Part shown: one piece after another, positions 49,601 to 59,703 of the stretch
Layout: every line of letters begins with the position of its first letter
Position numbering within the stretch: position 1 is the first letter of the stretch
Assembly: GCF_031143425.1 (NCBI RefSeq)
Contig: NC_090447.1
Span: forward strand, 136,109,106-136,173,105
DNA length: 64,000 nucleotides
Direction of reading: 5' to 3'
Origin: Pleurodeles waltl
Lineage: Eukaryota; Chordata; Amphibia; Caudata; Salamandridae
Notes under the pieces: generated by a model
Told to the model about the DNA's origin: nothing
Seen by the model: only the letters and a program-made list of their open reading frames with translations
Databases searched by the model: none
Made by a program: the position numbers and the translations under genes

Positions 49601-50464
49601 GTGCGTGATTGTGTGGAGTGTAATGTTGCAGATAAATCGTTGAAAGTCAGAACCCATCCCATGATACTCAAAAAAATTCCCAGTGAGGTGTGGGATTCTG
49701 TATCTATTGACATTTTGGGGCCTTTGAATTATAAATCTCATTCGAAGTATGTGGTGGTCCTCATGGATGAGTTATCTAGATGGCCGGAAGTCAAGATTGT
49801 CTCTGAGGTGTCTTCTTTGACTGTTTTAGAATTCCTCACTGAAGTATTTAGTAGAGAGGGTAATCCTAAGTCTATTTTGACTGATAATGGAGTTCAATTC
49901 ACATCCAAACTTATGTGTGAGTTCTTGAGGAAAAGAGGGATTTTACACAAAAAGAGTGCATTATATCATCCAGAAACCAATGGCATGGTAGAACGCTTCA
50001 ACAGAACATTAAAAGAGACTATCCAGTTAGCTAATCATTTAAATTGTGATTGGGAGTATATGGTGAAGAAGAAGGTTGAGGAATATAGGTTCACCCCTCA
50101 CACTAGCACTGGTCAATCTCCGTTCATCATGTTCAGGAAACGTATACCTCACACTGTGATAAATCCACTGTGGGTTAAAAATTATACCAAGGAACATCTC
50201 AATTATGAGGGCAGGAGAGTTTCAGCAAGGAGTAAGCATTTGTCCTGTCAGGAGAAAAGAAAACTTGTGTATGATGCGAGAAAATCTGTAAAGGAGATGC
50301 ATTTTGGGGTAGGGGAGTTAGTTAAAGTCAAATTACCAGGGAGAACTGGTGGAGGGCAGTCTCACTTTAGTAGAGTCTTTAAAATTATTAAAGTCTATAA
50401 AGGAGCGGTTAAATTGGATGATGGACGTGTATGGAATCTCAATAGAATTGTCAAAATAAAATAA
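46622..50464 (+). CDS. Gag-Pol polyprotein of Ty3/Gypsy retrotransposon
   Basis: One uninterrupted frame of 1280 codons encodes the capsid protein and all enzymes for reverse transcription and integration. The frame is open from TTG at 46592, but the first ATG is 46622, with A at -3, so I start there. Residue order: Gag domain (~10-185, including WSKWKKVF); two zinc knuckles (C217/C220/H225/C232, spacing CX2CX4HX6C, then a standard CX2CX4HX4C at 239-252); aspartic protease with D313-S-G and ILG at 381-383; reverse transcriptase with TLDLSSAYHQ (D535) and FFQDDVLIFS (D597, D598); RNase H with D744, E783/E785, D810, D856; integrase with zinc site H964/H968/C997/C1000 and catalytic D1030, D1088, E1124 (35 residues between the last two). 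A basic C-terminal integrase tail (~1228-1280, GELVKVK) follows, with no chromodomain. No stop or frameshift is present and every catalytic residue is intact, so the copy could be active. Gag and Pol share one frame, so their ratio must be set after or during translation by a means not visible here. Confidence 0.96.
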   Translation: MQNITPPPFFLSLPGDPPIPWSKWKKVFLTYIRVCGSNLSAERKTSILQHCLGAEGQEILENLPVIDSPDGAEGDTNLNEFELTFLRLDRHYLPKVSIILQRYYFGKCKQSETETVEDFVTALRKLAAQCKFGDTLEERIRDQFMLECKSDKIREALWSKGDPNLDEVIMVAKQIEHSELCMENLRKSKNALRDIQLVETKVATKKPTGSLKSKLLCYRCNSSSHLANSKDCPAINMLCKKCGKRGHFARCCKSSEKKMVKVNEIEYACSDEEEEKSFVLQVVNDVNCIARVNCDYPIDEVDVNGIKVSMMMDSGAKLTLISESDYLKYFINNVTLLPPDVMPFSYGGKPIELRGYFEAKITFKGNVIEGKIYIPVVGDTILGWPHQKLLNIILNPNANPQVQVQKVCMEGEDLKNEFPEVFSNKIGCVKGYKHRIVLKKGAIPVMCKVRSIPFSVRDNVRKELQRLESESIIEKVEAAEWIAPIVVASKANGDIRLCVDLRNLNKAVVEDRFPLPNITEMISSLGNARFFTTLDLSSAYHQVQLCEESKVLTSFITPFGVYKFNRMPFGLCSAASVFQRLMNELLGELPFVKFFQDDVLIFSSTLEQHRTSVRSVLNIFRNKGITLKGDKCKFFKNEISYLGHMITAEGVKPKDDLVKSIIKLTVPESKSDVQTFLGMVEYYSRFIPDQAKRTCAIRNLLKSLSVFMWDSECQREFDDLKESLSSAQSLNSFQPGLPCSITTDASEKGLGCVLKQLSGDENKTIAFASRSLRGAEYKYSTIEKEALAIFWAIKKFKQFLWGTKFVVCTDHKPLREIFEKKGLDNVSGRICKWIVGLQDYFFDVKYVPGCENKAADCLSRLRNKGVGEDDPESSWWVDEEVKVCAVTDGCVTEEEWKQGVDDDVELSRVRDLLSVGKVLDKSESIGAGFGKIWHELSIQNGIVLRGERLIPPCNLRERIMDLAHSGHHGICKTKERLRGVYWWPGMDLSIERRVRDCVECNVADKSLKVRTHPMILKKIPSEVWDSVSIDILGPLNYKSHSKYVVVLMDELSRWPEVKIVSEVSSLTVLEFLTEVFSREGNPKSILTDNGVQFTSKLMCEFLRKRGILHKKSALYHPETNGMVERFNRTLKETIQLANHLNCDWEYMVKKKVEEYRFTPHTSTGQSPFIMFRKRIPHTVINPLWVKNYTKEHLNYEGRRVSARSKHLSCQEKRKLVYDARKSVKEMHFGVGELVKVKLPGRTGGGQSHFSRVFKIIKVYKGAVKLDDGRVWNLNRIVKIK

Positions 50465-50543
50465 TGTGTATATATTAATAGTTATTTAGGAATCTCAATA
50501 GGAATGTCAAAATAATATTATGTATATATGTTTATAGTTATTT
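50433..50543 (+). repeat. 56-bp tandem duplication spanning the gag-pol stop
   Basis: Unit 1 (50433-50488) contains the last codons, the stop TAA at 50462-50464 and AT-rich DNA. Unit 2 (50489-50543) repeats it with a few changes (GGAATCTCAATAG, TGTCAAAATAA, ATAGTTATTT). The second unit is non-coding and lies just before the polypurine tract. Confidence 0.85.
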
Positions 50544-50548
50544 GTTTG

Positions 50549-50559
50549 AAGGGGAAAGA
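50549..50559 (+). other. Polypurine tract
   Basis: AAGGGGAAAGA is an all-purine run directly before the TG of the 3' LTR. This is the expected primer for plus-strand synthesis, and it also fixes the LTR start at TGGTGTGG. Confidence 0.85.
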
Positions 50560-50845
50560 TGGTGTGGTATTCTGTTTGTTGGGGAAACATTTATGTATGC
50601 AAATTGTAATTCAAGGTTCAGGTAATTATATCTTGCCCCTTTACGCTTCGTTTATTTATGTTATGTGAAATGGTATCTTCCTGCTCTCCCTGCTCTTAGA
50701 ATGGTACTGCCTGGAATGTGGGGATTGGAGGCAGTTAAAGAAGGAGCTGAGCAGGAGCGGCTGGGATCTTTCATTATTCAGGACTTGAACAAATAAACAA
50801 GTGTTCTACTTTTTGAATTGGTATTTTTCTTATGGATTTACTTCA
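50560..50845 (+). repeat. 3' LTR
   Basis: The 286-bp sequence equals the 5' LTR except for A at 50766 in place of G. Satellite resumes at 50846 with GTTTCCCTAGGTGCC. One difference in 286 positions implies a recent insertion, because the two LTRs are identical when a copy integrates. Confidence 0.95.
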
Positions 50846-50896
50846 GTTTCCCTAGGTGCCGGATGAGCTAGAGGCCAAAATCTACAGGTAGGCACT

Positions 50897-53800
50897 TTGC
50901 AAAAAAACCCTCTGTTTTCTTTCAAAAAATTTGATGTGTTCACGTTTCGTTTTGGGGCATTTCCTGTCGAGGGCGCTAAGCCTACCCACTCAAGTGAGGT
51001 ATCATTTTTATCGGGAGACTTGGGGAAACGCTGGGTGGAAGGACATTTGTGGCTCCTCTCCGACTCCAGAATTTTCTGTCACCAAAATGTGAGGAAAATG
51101 TTTTCTTTTAGCCAAATTTTGAGGTTTGCAAAGGATTCTGGGTAACAGAACCTGGCCAGAGCCCCACAAGTCACCCCATCTTGGATTCCCCTAGGTATCT
51201 AGTTTTCAAAAATGCACAGGTTTCGTAAGTTTTCCTAGGTGCCGGCTGAGCTAGAGGCCAAAATCTACAGGTAGGCACTTTGCAAAAAACACCTCTGTTT
51301 TCATTAAAAAAATGTGATGTGTCCACGTTGCGTTTTGGGGCATTTCCTGTCGCGGGCGCTAGGCCTACGCACACAAGTGAGGTATCATTTTTATAAGGAG
51401 ACTTGGGGGAACGCTGGGTGGAAGGAAATTTGTGGCTCCTCTCAGATTCCAGAACTTTCTGTCACCGAAATGTGAGGAAAGTGTTTTCTTTTAGCCACAT
51501 TTTGAGGTTTGCAAAGGATTCTGGGTAACAGAACCTGGCCAGAGCCCCACAAGTCACCCCATCTTGGATTTCCCTAAGTCACTGGTTTTCAAAAATGCAA
51601 AGGTTTCGTAGGTTTCCATAGGTGCCGGCTGAGCTAGAGGCCAAAATCTACAGGTAGGCACTTTGCAAAAAACACCTCTGTTTTCTTTCAAAAATTGTGA
51701 TGTGTCCACGTTGCGTTTTGGGGCATTTCCTGTCGCGGGCGCTAGGCCTACGCACACAAGTGAGGTATCATTTTTATCGGGAGACTTGGGGGAACGCTGG
51801 GTGGAAGGAAATTTGTGGCTCCCCTCTGACGCCAGAACTTTCTGTCACCAAAATGTGAGGAAAATGTGTTTTTTCAGCCAAATTTTGAGGTTTGCAAAGG
51901 ATTCTGGGTAATAGAACTTGATCAGAGCCCCACAAGTCACCCCATCTTGGATTTCGCTAGGTCTCTAGTTTTCAAAAATGCACAGGTTTGGTAGGTTTCC
52001 CTAGGTGCCTGCTGAGCTAGAGCCCAAAACTACAGGTAGACACTTTGCAAAAAACACCTCTGTTTTCTGTAGAAAAATGGGATGTGTCTACGTTGTGTTT
52101 TGGGGCGTTTCCTGTTACGGGGGCTAGGCCTACCCACACAAGTGAGGTATCATTTTTATCAGGTGACTTGGGGGAATGCTGGGTGGAAGGAAATTTGTGG
52201 CTGCTCTCAGATTCCAGAACTTTCTGTCACCGAAATTTGAGGAAAACATGTTTTTTTAGCCAAATTATGAGGTTTACAAAGGATTCTGGGTAACAGAACC
52301 TGGTCAGAGCACTACAAGTCACCCCATCTTGGATTCCCCTAGGTCTCTAGTTTTCAAAAATGCACAGGTTTGGTAGGTTTCCCTAGGTGCCGGCTGAGCT
52401 AGAGGCCAAAATCTACAGTTAGGCACTTTGCAAAAAACACCTCTGTTTTCTTTAAAAAAATGTGATGTGTCCACGTTGCGTTTTGGGGCATTTCCTGTCA
52501 CGGGCGCTAGGCCTACCCACACAAGTGAGGTACAATTTTTATCAGGAGACTGGGGGGAACGCTGGGTAGAAGGACATTTGTGGCTCCTCTCTGACTCCAG
52601 AACTTTCTGTCACCAAAATGTGAGGAAAATGTGTTTTTTCAGCCAAACTTTGAGGTATGCAAAGGATTCTGGGTAACAGAACCTGGGCAGAGCCCCACAA
52701 GTCACCTCATCTTGGATTCCCCTAGGTCTCTAGTTTTCAAAAATGCACAGGTTAGGTAGGTTTCCATATGTGCCAGATGAGCTAGACGCCAAAATCTACA
52801 GGTAGGCACTTTGCAAAAAACACCTCTGTTTTCTTTCAAAAAATTTGATGTGTCCACGTTGCGTTTTGGGGCATTTCCTGTCGCGGGCGCTAGGCCTACC
52901 CACACAAGTGAGTTATCATTTTTATCGGGAGACTTGGGGGAATGCTGGGTGGAAGGAAATTTGTGGCTCCTCCCTGATTCCAGAACTTTCTGTCACCAAA
53001 ATGTGAGGAAAATGTGTTTTTTTAGCCAAATTATGAGGTTTGCAAAGGATTCTGGGTAACAAAACCTGGTCAGAGCCCCACACGTCACCCCATCTTGGAT
53101 TCCCCTAGGTCTCTAGTTTTCAAAAATGCACAGGTTTGGTAGGTTTCCCTAGGTGCCGGATGAGCTAGAGGCCAAAATCTACAGGTAGGCACTTTGCAAA
53201 AAAAACCTCTGTTTTGTTTCAAAAAATTTGATGTGTTCACGTTTCATTTTGGGGCATTTCCTGTCGAGGGCGCTAAGCCTACCCACTCAAGTGAGGTATC
53301 ATTTTTATCGGGAGACTTGGGGAAACGCTGGGTGGAAGGACATTTGTGGCTCCTCTCCGACTCCAGAACTTTCTGTCACCAAAATGTGAGGAAAATGTTT
53401 TCTTTTAGCCAAATTTTGAGGTTTGCAAAGGATTCTGGGTAACAGAACCTGGCCAGAGCCCCACAAGTCACCCCATCTTGGATTCCCCTAGGTATCTAGT
53501 TTTCAAAAATGCACAGGTTTCGTAAGTTTTCCTAGGTGCCGGCTGAGCTAGAGGCCAAAATCTACAGGTAGGCACTTTGCAAAAAACACCTCTGTTTTCT
53601 TTAAAAAAATGTGATGTGTCCACGTTGCGTTTTGGGGCATTTCCTGTCGCGGGCGCTAGGCCTACGCACACAAGTGAGGTATCATTTTTATAAGGAGACT
53701 TGGGGGAACGCTGGGTGGAAGGAAATTTGTGGCTCCTCTCAGATTCCAGAACTTTCTGTCACCGAAATGTGAGGAAAGTGTTTTCTTTTAGCCACATTTT

Positions 53801-55107
53801 GAGGTTTCCAAAGGATTCTGGGTAACAGAACCTGGCCAGAGCCCCACAAGTCACCCCATCTTGGATTTCCCTAAGTCACTAGTTTTCAAAAATGCAAAGG
53901 TTTCGTAGGTTTCCATAGGTGCCGGCTGAGCTAGAGGCCAAAATCTACAGGTAGGCACTTTGCAAAAAACACCTCTGTTTTCTTTCAAAAATTGTGATGT
54001 GTCCACGTTGCGTTTTGGGGCATTTCCTGTCGCGGGCGCTAGGCCTACGTACACAAGTGAGGTATCATTTTTATCGGGAGACTTGGGGGAACGCTGGGTG
54101 GAAGGAAATTTGTGGCTCCCCTCTGACGCCAGAACTTTCTGTCACCAAAATGTGAGGAAAATGTGTTTTTTCAGCCAAATTTTGAGGTTTGCAAAGGGTT
54201 CTGGGTAATAGAACTTGATCAGAGCCCCACAAGTCACCCCATCTTGGATTTCGCCAGGTCTCTAGTTTTCAAAAATGCACAGGTTTGGTAGGTTTCCCTA
54301 GGTGCCTGCTGAGCTAGAGCCCAAAACTACAGGTAGACACTTTGCAAAAAACACCTCTGTTTTCTGTAGAAAAATGGGATGTGTCCACGTTGTGTTTTGG
54401 GGCGTTTCCTGTTACGGGCGCTAGGCCTAACCACACAAGTGAGATATCATTTTTATCAGGTGACTTGGGGGAATGCTGGGTGGAAGGAAATTTGTGGCTG
54501 CTCTCAGATTCCAGAACTTTCTGTCACCGAAATTTGAGGAAAACATGTTTTTTTAGCCAAATTATGAGGTTTACAAAGGATTCTGGGTAACAGAACCTGG
54601 TCAGAGCACTACAAGTCACCCCATCTTGGATTCCCCTAGGTCTCTAGTTTTCAAAAATGCACAGGTTTGGTAGGTTTCCCTAGGTGCCGGCTGAGCTAGA
54701 GGCCAAAATCTACAGTTAGGCACTTTGCAAAAAACACCTCTGTTTTCTTTAAAAAAATGTGATGTGTCCACGTTGCGTTTTGGGGCATTTCCTGTCGCGG
54801 GCGCTAGGCCTACCCACACAAGTGAGTTATCATTTTTATCGGGAGACTTGGGGGAACGCTGGGTGGAAGGAAATTTGTGGCTCCTCCCTGATTCCAGAAC
54901 TTTCTGTCACCAAAATGTGAGGAAAATGTGTTTTTTTAGCCAAATTATGAGGTTTGCAAAGGATTCTGGGTAACAGAACCTGGTCAGAGCACCACAAGTC
55001 ACCCCATCTTGGATTCCCCTGGGTCTCTAGTTTTCAGAAATGCACAGGTTTGGTAGGTTTCCCTAGGTGCCGGCTGAGCTAGAGGCCAAAATCTACAGGT
55101 AGGCACT
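50897..55107. repeat. Right-block 6-mer HOR, one full and one partial copy
   Basis: Six monomers at 50897-53193 (b-x-c-m-n/a-l) recur 2297 bp later as b-x-c-m-n at 53194-55107. Both copies share private marks, including ACCCACTCAAGTG, TTTATAAGGAGACTT, CACGTTGCGTTTTGG in c and the 382-bp c-to-m spacing. The monomer at 52428 is a chimera of n head and a tail (CAGCCAAACTTTGAGGTATG), which created the 6-mer periodicity. Confidence 0.85.
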
Positions 55108-56256
55108 TTGCAAAAAACTCCTCTGTTTTCTTTAAAAAAATGTGATGTGTCCACGTTGCGTTTTGGGGCATTTCCTGTCGCGGTCGCTCGGCCTACCCAA
55201 AGAAGTGAGGTATCATTTTTATCGGGAGACTTGGGGAAACGCTGGGTGGAAGGACATTTGTGGCTCCTCTCTGACTCCAGAACTTTCTGTCACCAAAATG
55301 TGAGGAAAATGTTTTCTTTTAGCCAAATTTTGAGGTTTGCAAAGGATTCTGGGTAACAGAACCTGGCCAGAGCCCCACAAGTAACCCCATCTTGGATTCC
55401 CCTAGGTATCTAGTTTTCAAAAATGCACAGATTTCGTAGGTTTCCCTAGGTACCGGCTGAGCTAGAGGCCAAAATCTACAGGTAGGCACTTTGCAAAAAA
55501 CACCTCTGTTTTCTTTCAAAAAATGTGATGTGTCCACGTTGCGTTTTGGGGCATTTCCTGTCGCGGTCGCTCGGCCTACCAAAAGAAGTGAGGTATCATT
55601 TTTATCGGGAGACTTGGGGAAACGCTGGGTGGAAGGACATTTGTGGCTCCTCTCTGACTCCAGAACTTTCTGTCACCAAAATGTGAGGAAAATGTTTTCT
55701 TTTAGCCAAATTTTGAGGTTTGCAAAGGATTCTGGGTAACAGAACCTGGCCAGAGCCCCACAAGTAACCCCATCTTGGATTCCCCTAGGTATCTAGTTTT
55801 CAAAAATGCACAGATTTCGTAGGTTTCCCTAGGTACCGGCTGAGCTAGAGGCCAAAATCTACAGGTAGGCACTTTGCAAAAAACTCCTCTGTTTTCTTTA
55901 AAAAAATGTGATGTGTCCACGTTGCGTTTTGGGGCATTTCCTGTCGCGGTCGCTCGGCCTACCCAAAGAAGTGAGGTATCATTTTTATCGGGAGACTTGG
56001 GGAAACGCTGGGTGGAAGGACATTTGTGGCTCCTCTCTGACTCCAGAACTTTCTGTCACCAAAATGTGAGGAAAATGTTTTCTTTTAGCCAAATTTTGAG
56101 GTTTGCAAAGGATTCTGGGTAACAGAACCTGGCCAGAGCCCCACAAGTAACCCCATCTTGGATTCCCCTAGGTATCTAGTTTTCAAAAATGCACAGATTT
56201 CGTAGGTTTCCCTAGGTACCGGCTGAGCTAGAGGCCAAAATCTACAGGTAGGCACT
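55108..56256. repeat. Triplicated o-like monomer
   Basis: Three consecutive monomers (55108, 55491, 55874) share private variants: CAAAGAAGTGAGG or its CAAAAGAAG form in place of CACACAAGTGAGG, CACAGATTTCGTAGG and CCTAGGTACCGGC. The first and third share TTTAAAAAAATG, the middle one TTTCAAAAAATG. They look like a very recent local triplication of a single monomer. Confidence 0.88.
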
Positions 56257-57022
56257 TTGCAAAAAACACCTCTGTTTTCTTTCAAAAAATATGATGTGTC
56301 CACGTTGCGTTTTGGGGCATTTCCTGTCGCGGGCGCTAGGCCTACGCACACAAGTGAGGTATCATTTTTATCAGGAGACTTGGGGGAACGCTGGGTGGAA
56401 GGAAATTTGTGGCTCCTCTCAGATTCCAGAACTTTCTGTCACCGAAATGTGAGGAAAGTGTTTTTTTTTAGCCACATTTTGAGGTTTGCAAAGGATTCTG
56501 GGTAGCAGAACCTGGTCAGAGCCCCACAAGTCACCCCATCTTGGATTTCCCTAGGTCTTTAGTTTTCAAAAATGCACAGGTTTGGTAGGTTTCCCTAGGT
56601 GCCGGCTGAGCTAGAGGCCAAAATCTAGAGGTAGGCACTTTGCAAAAAACACCTCTGTTTTCTTTAAAAAAATGTGATGTGTCCACTTTGCGTTTTGGGG
56701 CATTTCCTGTCGCTGGCGCTAGGCCTACTCACACAAGTGAGGGATCATTTTTATCGGGAGACTTGGGGGAAAGCTGGCTGGAAGGAAATTTGTGGCTCCT
56801 CTCTGATTCCAGAACTTTCTGTCACCAAAATGTGAGGAAAATGTGTTTTTTTAGCCAAATTATGAGGTTTGTAAAGGATTCTGGGTAACAGAACCTGGTC
56901 AGAGCCCCACAAGTCACCCCATATTGGATTCCCCTAGGTCTCTAGTTTTAAAAAATGCACAGGTTTGGTAGGTTTCCCTAGGTGCCGGCTGAGCTAGAGG
57001 CCAAAATCTACAGGTAGGCACT

Positions 57023-58554
57023 TTGCAAAAAACACCTCAGTTTTCTTTAAAAAAATGTGATGTGTCCACGTTGCGTTTTGGGGCATTTCCTGTCGCGGGC
57101 GCTAGGCCTACCCACACAAGTGAGTTATCATTTTTATCGGGAGACTTGGGGGAACGCTGGGTGGAAGGAAATTTGTGGCTCCTCTCAGATTCCAGAACTT
57201 TCTGTCACCGAAATGTGAAGAAAGTGTTTTTTTTTAGCCAAATTTTGAGGTTTGCAAAGGATTCTGGGTAGCAGAACCTGGTCAGAGCCCCACAAGTCAC
57301 CCCATCTTGGATTTCCCTAGGTATCTAGTTTTCAAAAATGCACAGGTTTGGTAGGTTTCCCTAGGTGCCGGCTGAGCTAGAGGCCAAAATCTACAGGTAG
57401 GCACTTTGCAAAAAACACCTCTGTTTCCTTTAAAAAAATGTGATGTGTCCACGTTGCGTTTTGGGGCATTTCCTGTCGCGGGCGCTAGGCCTACGCACAC
57501 AAGTGAGGTATCATTTTTATCAGGAGACTTGGGGGAACGCTGGGTGGAAGGAAATTTGTGGCTCCTCTCAGATTCCAGAACTTTCTGTCACCGAAATGTG
57601 AGGAAAGTGTTTTTTTTTAGCCACATTTTGAGGTTTGCAAAGGATTCTGGGTAGCAGAACCTGGTCAGAGCCCCACAAGTCACCCCATCTTGGATTTCCC
57701 TAGGTCTTTAGTTTTCAAAAATGCACAGGTTTGGTAGGTTTCCCTAGGTGCCGGCTGAGCTAGAGGCCAAAATCTACAGGTAGGCACTTTGCAAAAAACA
57801 CCTCAGTTTTCTTTAAAAAAATGTGATGTGTCCACGTTGCGTTTTGGGGCATTTCCTGTCGCGGGCGCTAGGCCTACCCACACAAGTGAGTTATCATTTT
57901 TATCGGGAGACTTGGGGGAACGCTGGGTGGAAGGAAATTTGTGGCTCCTCTCAGATTCCAGAACTTTCTGTCACCGAAATGTGAAGAAAGTGTTTTTTTT
58001 TAGCCAAATTTTGAGGTTTGCAAAGGATTCTGGGTAGCAGAACCTGGTCAGAGCCCCACAAGTCACCCCATCTTGGATTTCCCTAGGTATCTAGTTTTCA
58101 AAAATGCACAGGTTTGGTAGGTTTCCCTAGGTGCCGGCTGAGCTAGAGGCCAAAATCTACAGGTAGGCACTTTGCAAAAAACACCTCTGTTTCCTTTAAA
58201 AAAATGTGATGTGTCCACGTTGCGTTTTGGGGCATTTCCTGTCGCGGGTGCTAGGCCTACGCACACAAGTGAGGTATCATTTTTATCAGGAGACTTGGGG
58301 GAACGCTGGGTGGAAGGAAATTTGTGGCTCCTCTCAGATTCCAGAACTTTCTGTCACCGAAATGTGAGGAAAGTGTTTTTTTTTAGCCACATTTTGAGGT
58401 TTGCAAAGGATTCTGGGTAGCAGAACCTGGTCAGAGCCCCACAAGTCACCCCATCTTGGATTTCCCTAGGTCTTTAGTTTTCAAAAATGCACAGGTTTGG
58501 TAGGTATCCCTAGGTGCCGGCTGAGCTAGAGGCCAAAATCTACAGGTAGGCACT
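57023..58554. repeat. Dimer duplication (u-v-u-v)
   Basis: A two-monomer unit of 766 bp at 57023-57788 is repeated at 57789-58554. Type u is marked by CACCTCAGTTTTC and AAATGTGAAGAAAGTG, type v by CTGTTTCCTTTAAAAAA. I see very few differences between the copies (for example GCGGGTGCTAGG in the second v, TAGGTATCCC near its end). Confidence 0.87.
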
Positions 58555-59320
58555 TTGCAAAAAACACCTCTGTTTTCTTTCAAAAAATGTGATGTGTCCA
58601 CTTTGCGTTTTGGGGCATTTCCTGTCGCGGGCGCTAGGCCTACTCACACAAGGGAGGGATCATTTTTATCGGGAGACTTGGGGGAAAGCTGGCTGGAAGG
58701 AAATTTGTGGCTCCTCTCAGATTCCAGAACTTTCTGTCACCGAAATGTGAGGTAAGTGTTTTTTTTTAGCCACATTTTGAGGTTTGCAAAGGATTCTGGG
58801 TAGCAGAACCTGGTCAGAGCCCCACAAGTCACCCCATCTTGGATTTCCCTAGGTCTTTAGTTTTCAAAAATGCACAGGTTTGGTAGGTTTCCCTAGGTGC
58901 CGGCTGAGCTAGAGGCCAAAATCTACAGGTAGGCACTTTGCAAAAAACACCTCTGTTTTCTTTCAAAAAATGTGATGTGTCCACTTTGCGTTTTGGGGCA
59001 TTTCCTGTCGCGGGCGCTAGGCCTACTCACACAAGGGAGGGATCATTTTTATCGGGAGACTTGGGGGAAAGCTGGCTGGAAGGAAATTTGTGGCTCCTCT
59101 CTGATTCCAGAACTTTCTGTCACCAAAATGTGAGGAAAATGTGTTTTTTTAGCCTAATTATGAGGTTTGTAAAGGATTCTGGGTAACAGAACCTGGTCAG
59201 AGCCCCACAAGTCACCCCATATTGGATTCCCCTAGGTCTCTAGTTTAAAAAAATGCACAGGTTTGGTAGGTTTCCCTAGGTGCCGGCTGAGCTAGAGGCC
59301 AAAATCTACAGGTAGGCACT
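58555..59320. repeat. Duplicated r monomer, first copy chimeric
   Basis: Both monomers (58555 and 58938) share CTCACACAAGGGAGGGATC and GAAAGCTGGCTGGAAGG. The first then switches to a v-like tail (CTCAGATTCC, CACCGAAATGTGAGG), while the second keeps the r tail (CAAAATGTGAGGAAAATGTG). This is the signature of out-of-register exchange between r and v. Confidence 0.82.
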
Positions 59321-59703
59321 TTGCAAAAAACACCTCAGTTTTCTTTAAAAAAATGTGATGTGTCCACGTTGCGTTTTGGGACATTTCCTGTCGCGGGCGC
59401 TAGGCCTACCCACACAAGTGAGTTATCATTTTTATCGGGAGACTTGGGGGAACGCTGGTTGGAAGGAAATTTGTGGCTCCTCTCAGATTCCAGAACTTTC
59501 TGTCACCGAAATGTGAAGAAAGTGTTTTTTTTTAGCCAAATTTTGAGGTTTGCAAAGGATTCTGGGTAGCAGAACCTGGTCAGAGCCCCACAAGTCACCC
59601 CATCTTGGATTTCCCTAGGTTTCTAGTTTTCAAAAATGCACAGGTTTGGTAGGTTTCCCTAGGTGCCGGCTGAGCTAGAGGCCAGAATCTACAGATAGGC
59701 ACT

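Larger units (their letters stand above)
45425..50845 (+). mobile_element. Intact Ty3/Gypsy LTR retrotransposon
   Basis: The element is 5421 bp. It has two 286-bp LTRs (TGGTGTGG at the start, ACTTCA at the end) that differ at one base, G at 45631 versus A at 50766. It also has a tRNA primer site just inside the 5' LTR, a ~0.9-kb leader, one gag-pol frame in the order Gag, protease, reverse transcriptase, RNase H, integrase, and a polypurine tract abutting the 3' LTR. Integrase after RNase H is the Ty3/Gypsy order. No chromodomain or envelope gene is seen. The serine-type primer and lack of a chromodomain suggest the Mag-like side of the family (inference). It sits in a type-l satellite monomer and keeps the satellite phase. 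Confidence 0.96.

Noticed and set aside
46919..49713. Antisense frames inside gag-pol (for example 46930-47256, 49138-49434)
   Set aside because: They are shadows of a dense coding frame and show no known domain.
50270..50464. Chromodomain at the integrase C-terminus
   Set aside because: The tail is a basic GELVKVK-type integrase end; the aromatic residues and length of a chromodomain are missing.
50465..50559. Envelope gene or second ORF after pol
   Set aside because: Only 95 bp separate the stop from the 3' LTR.
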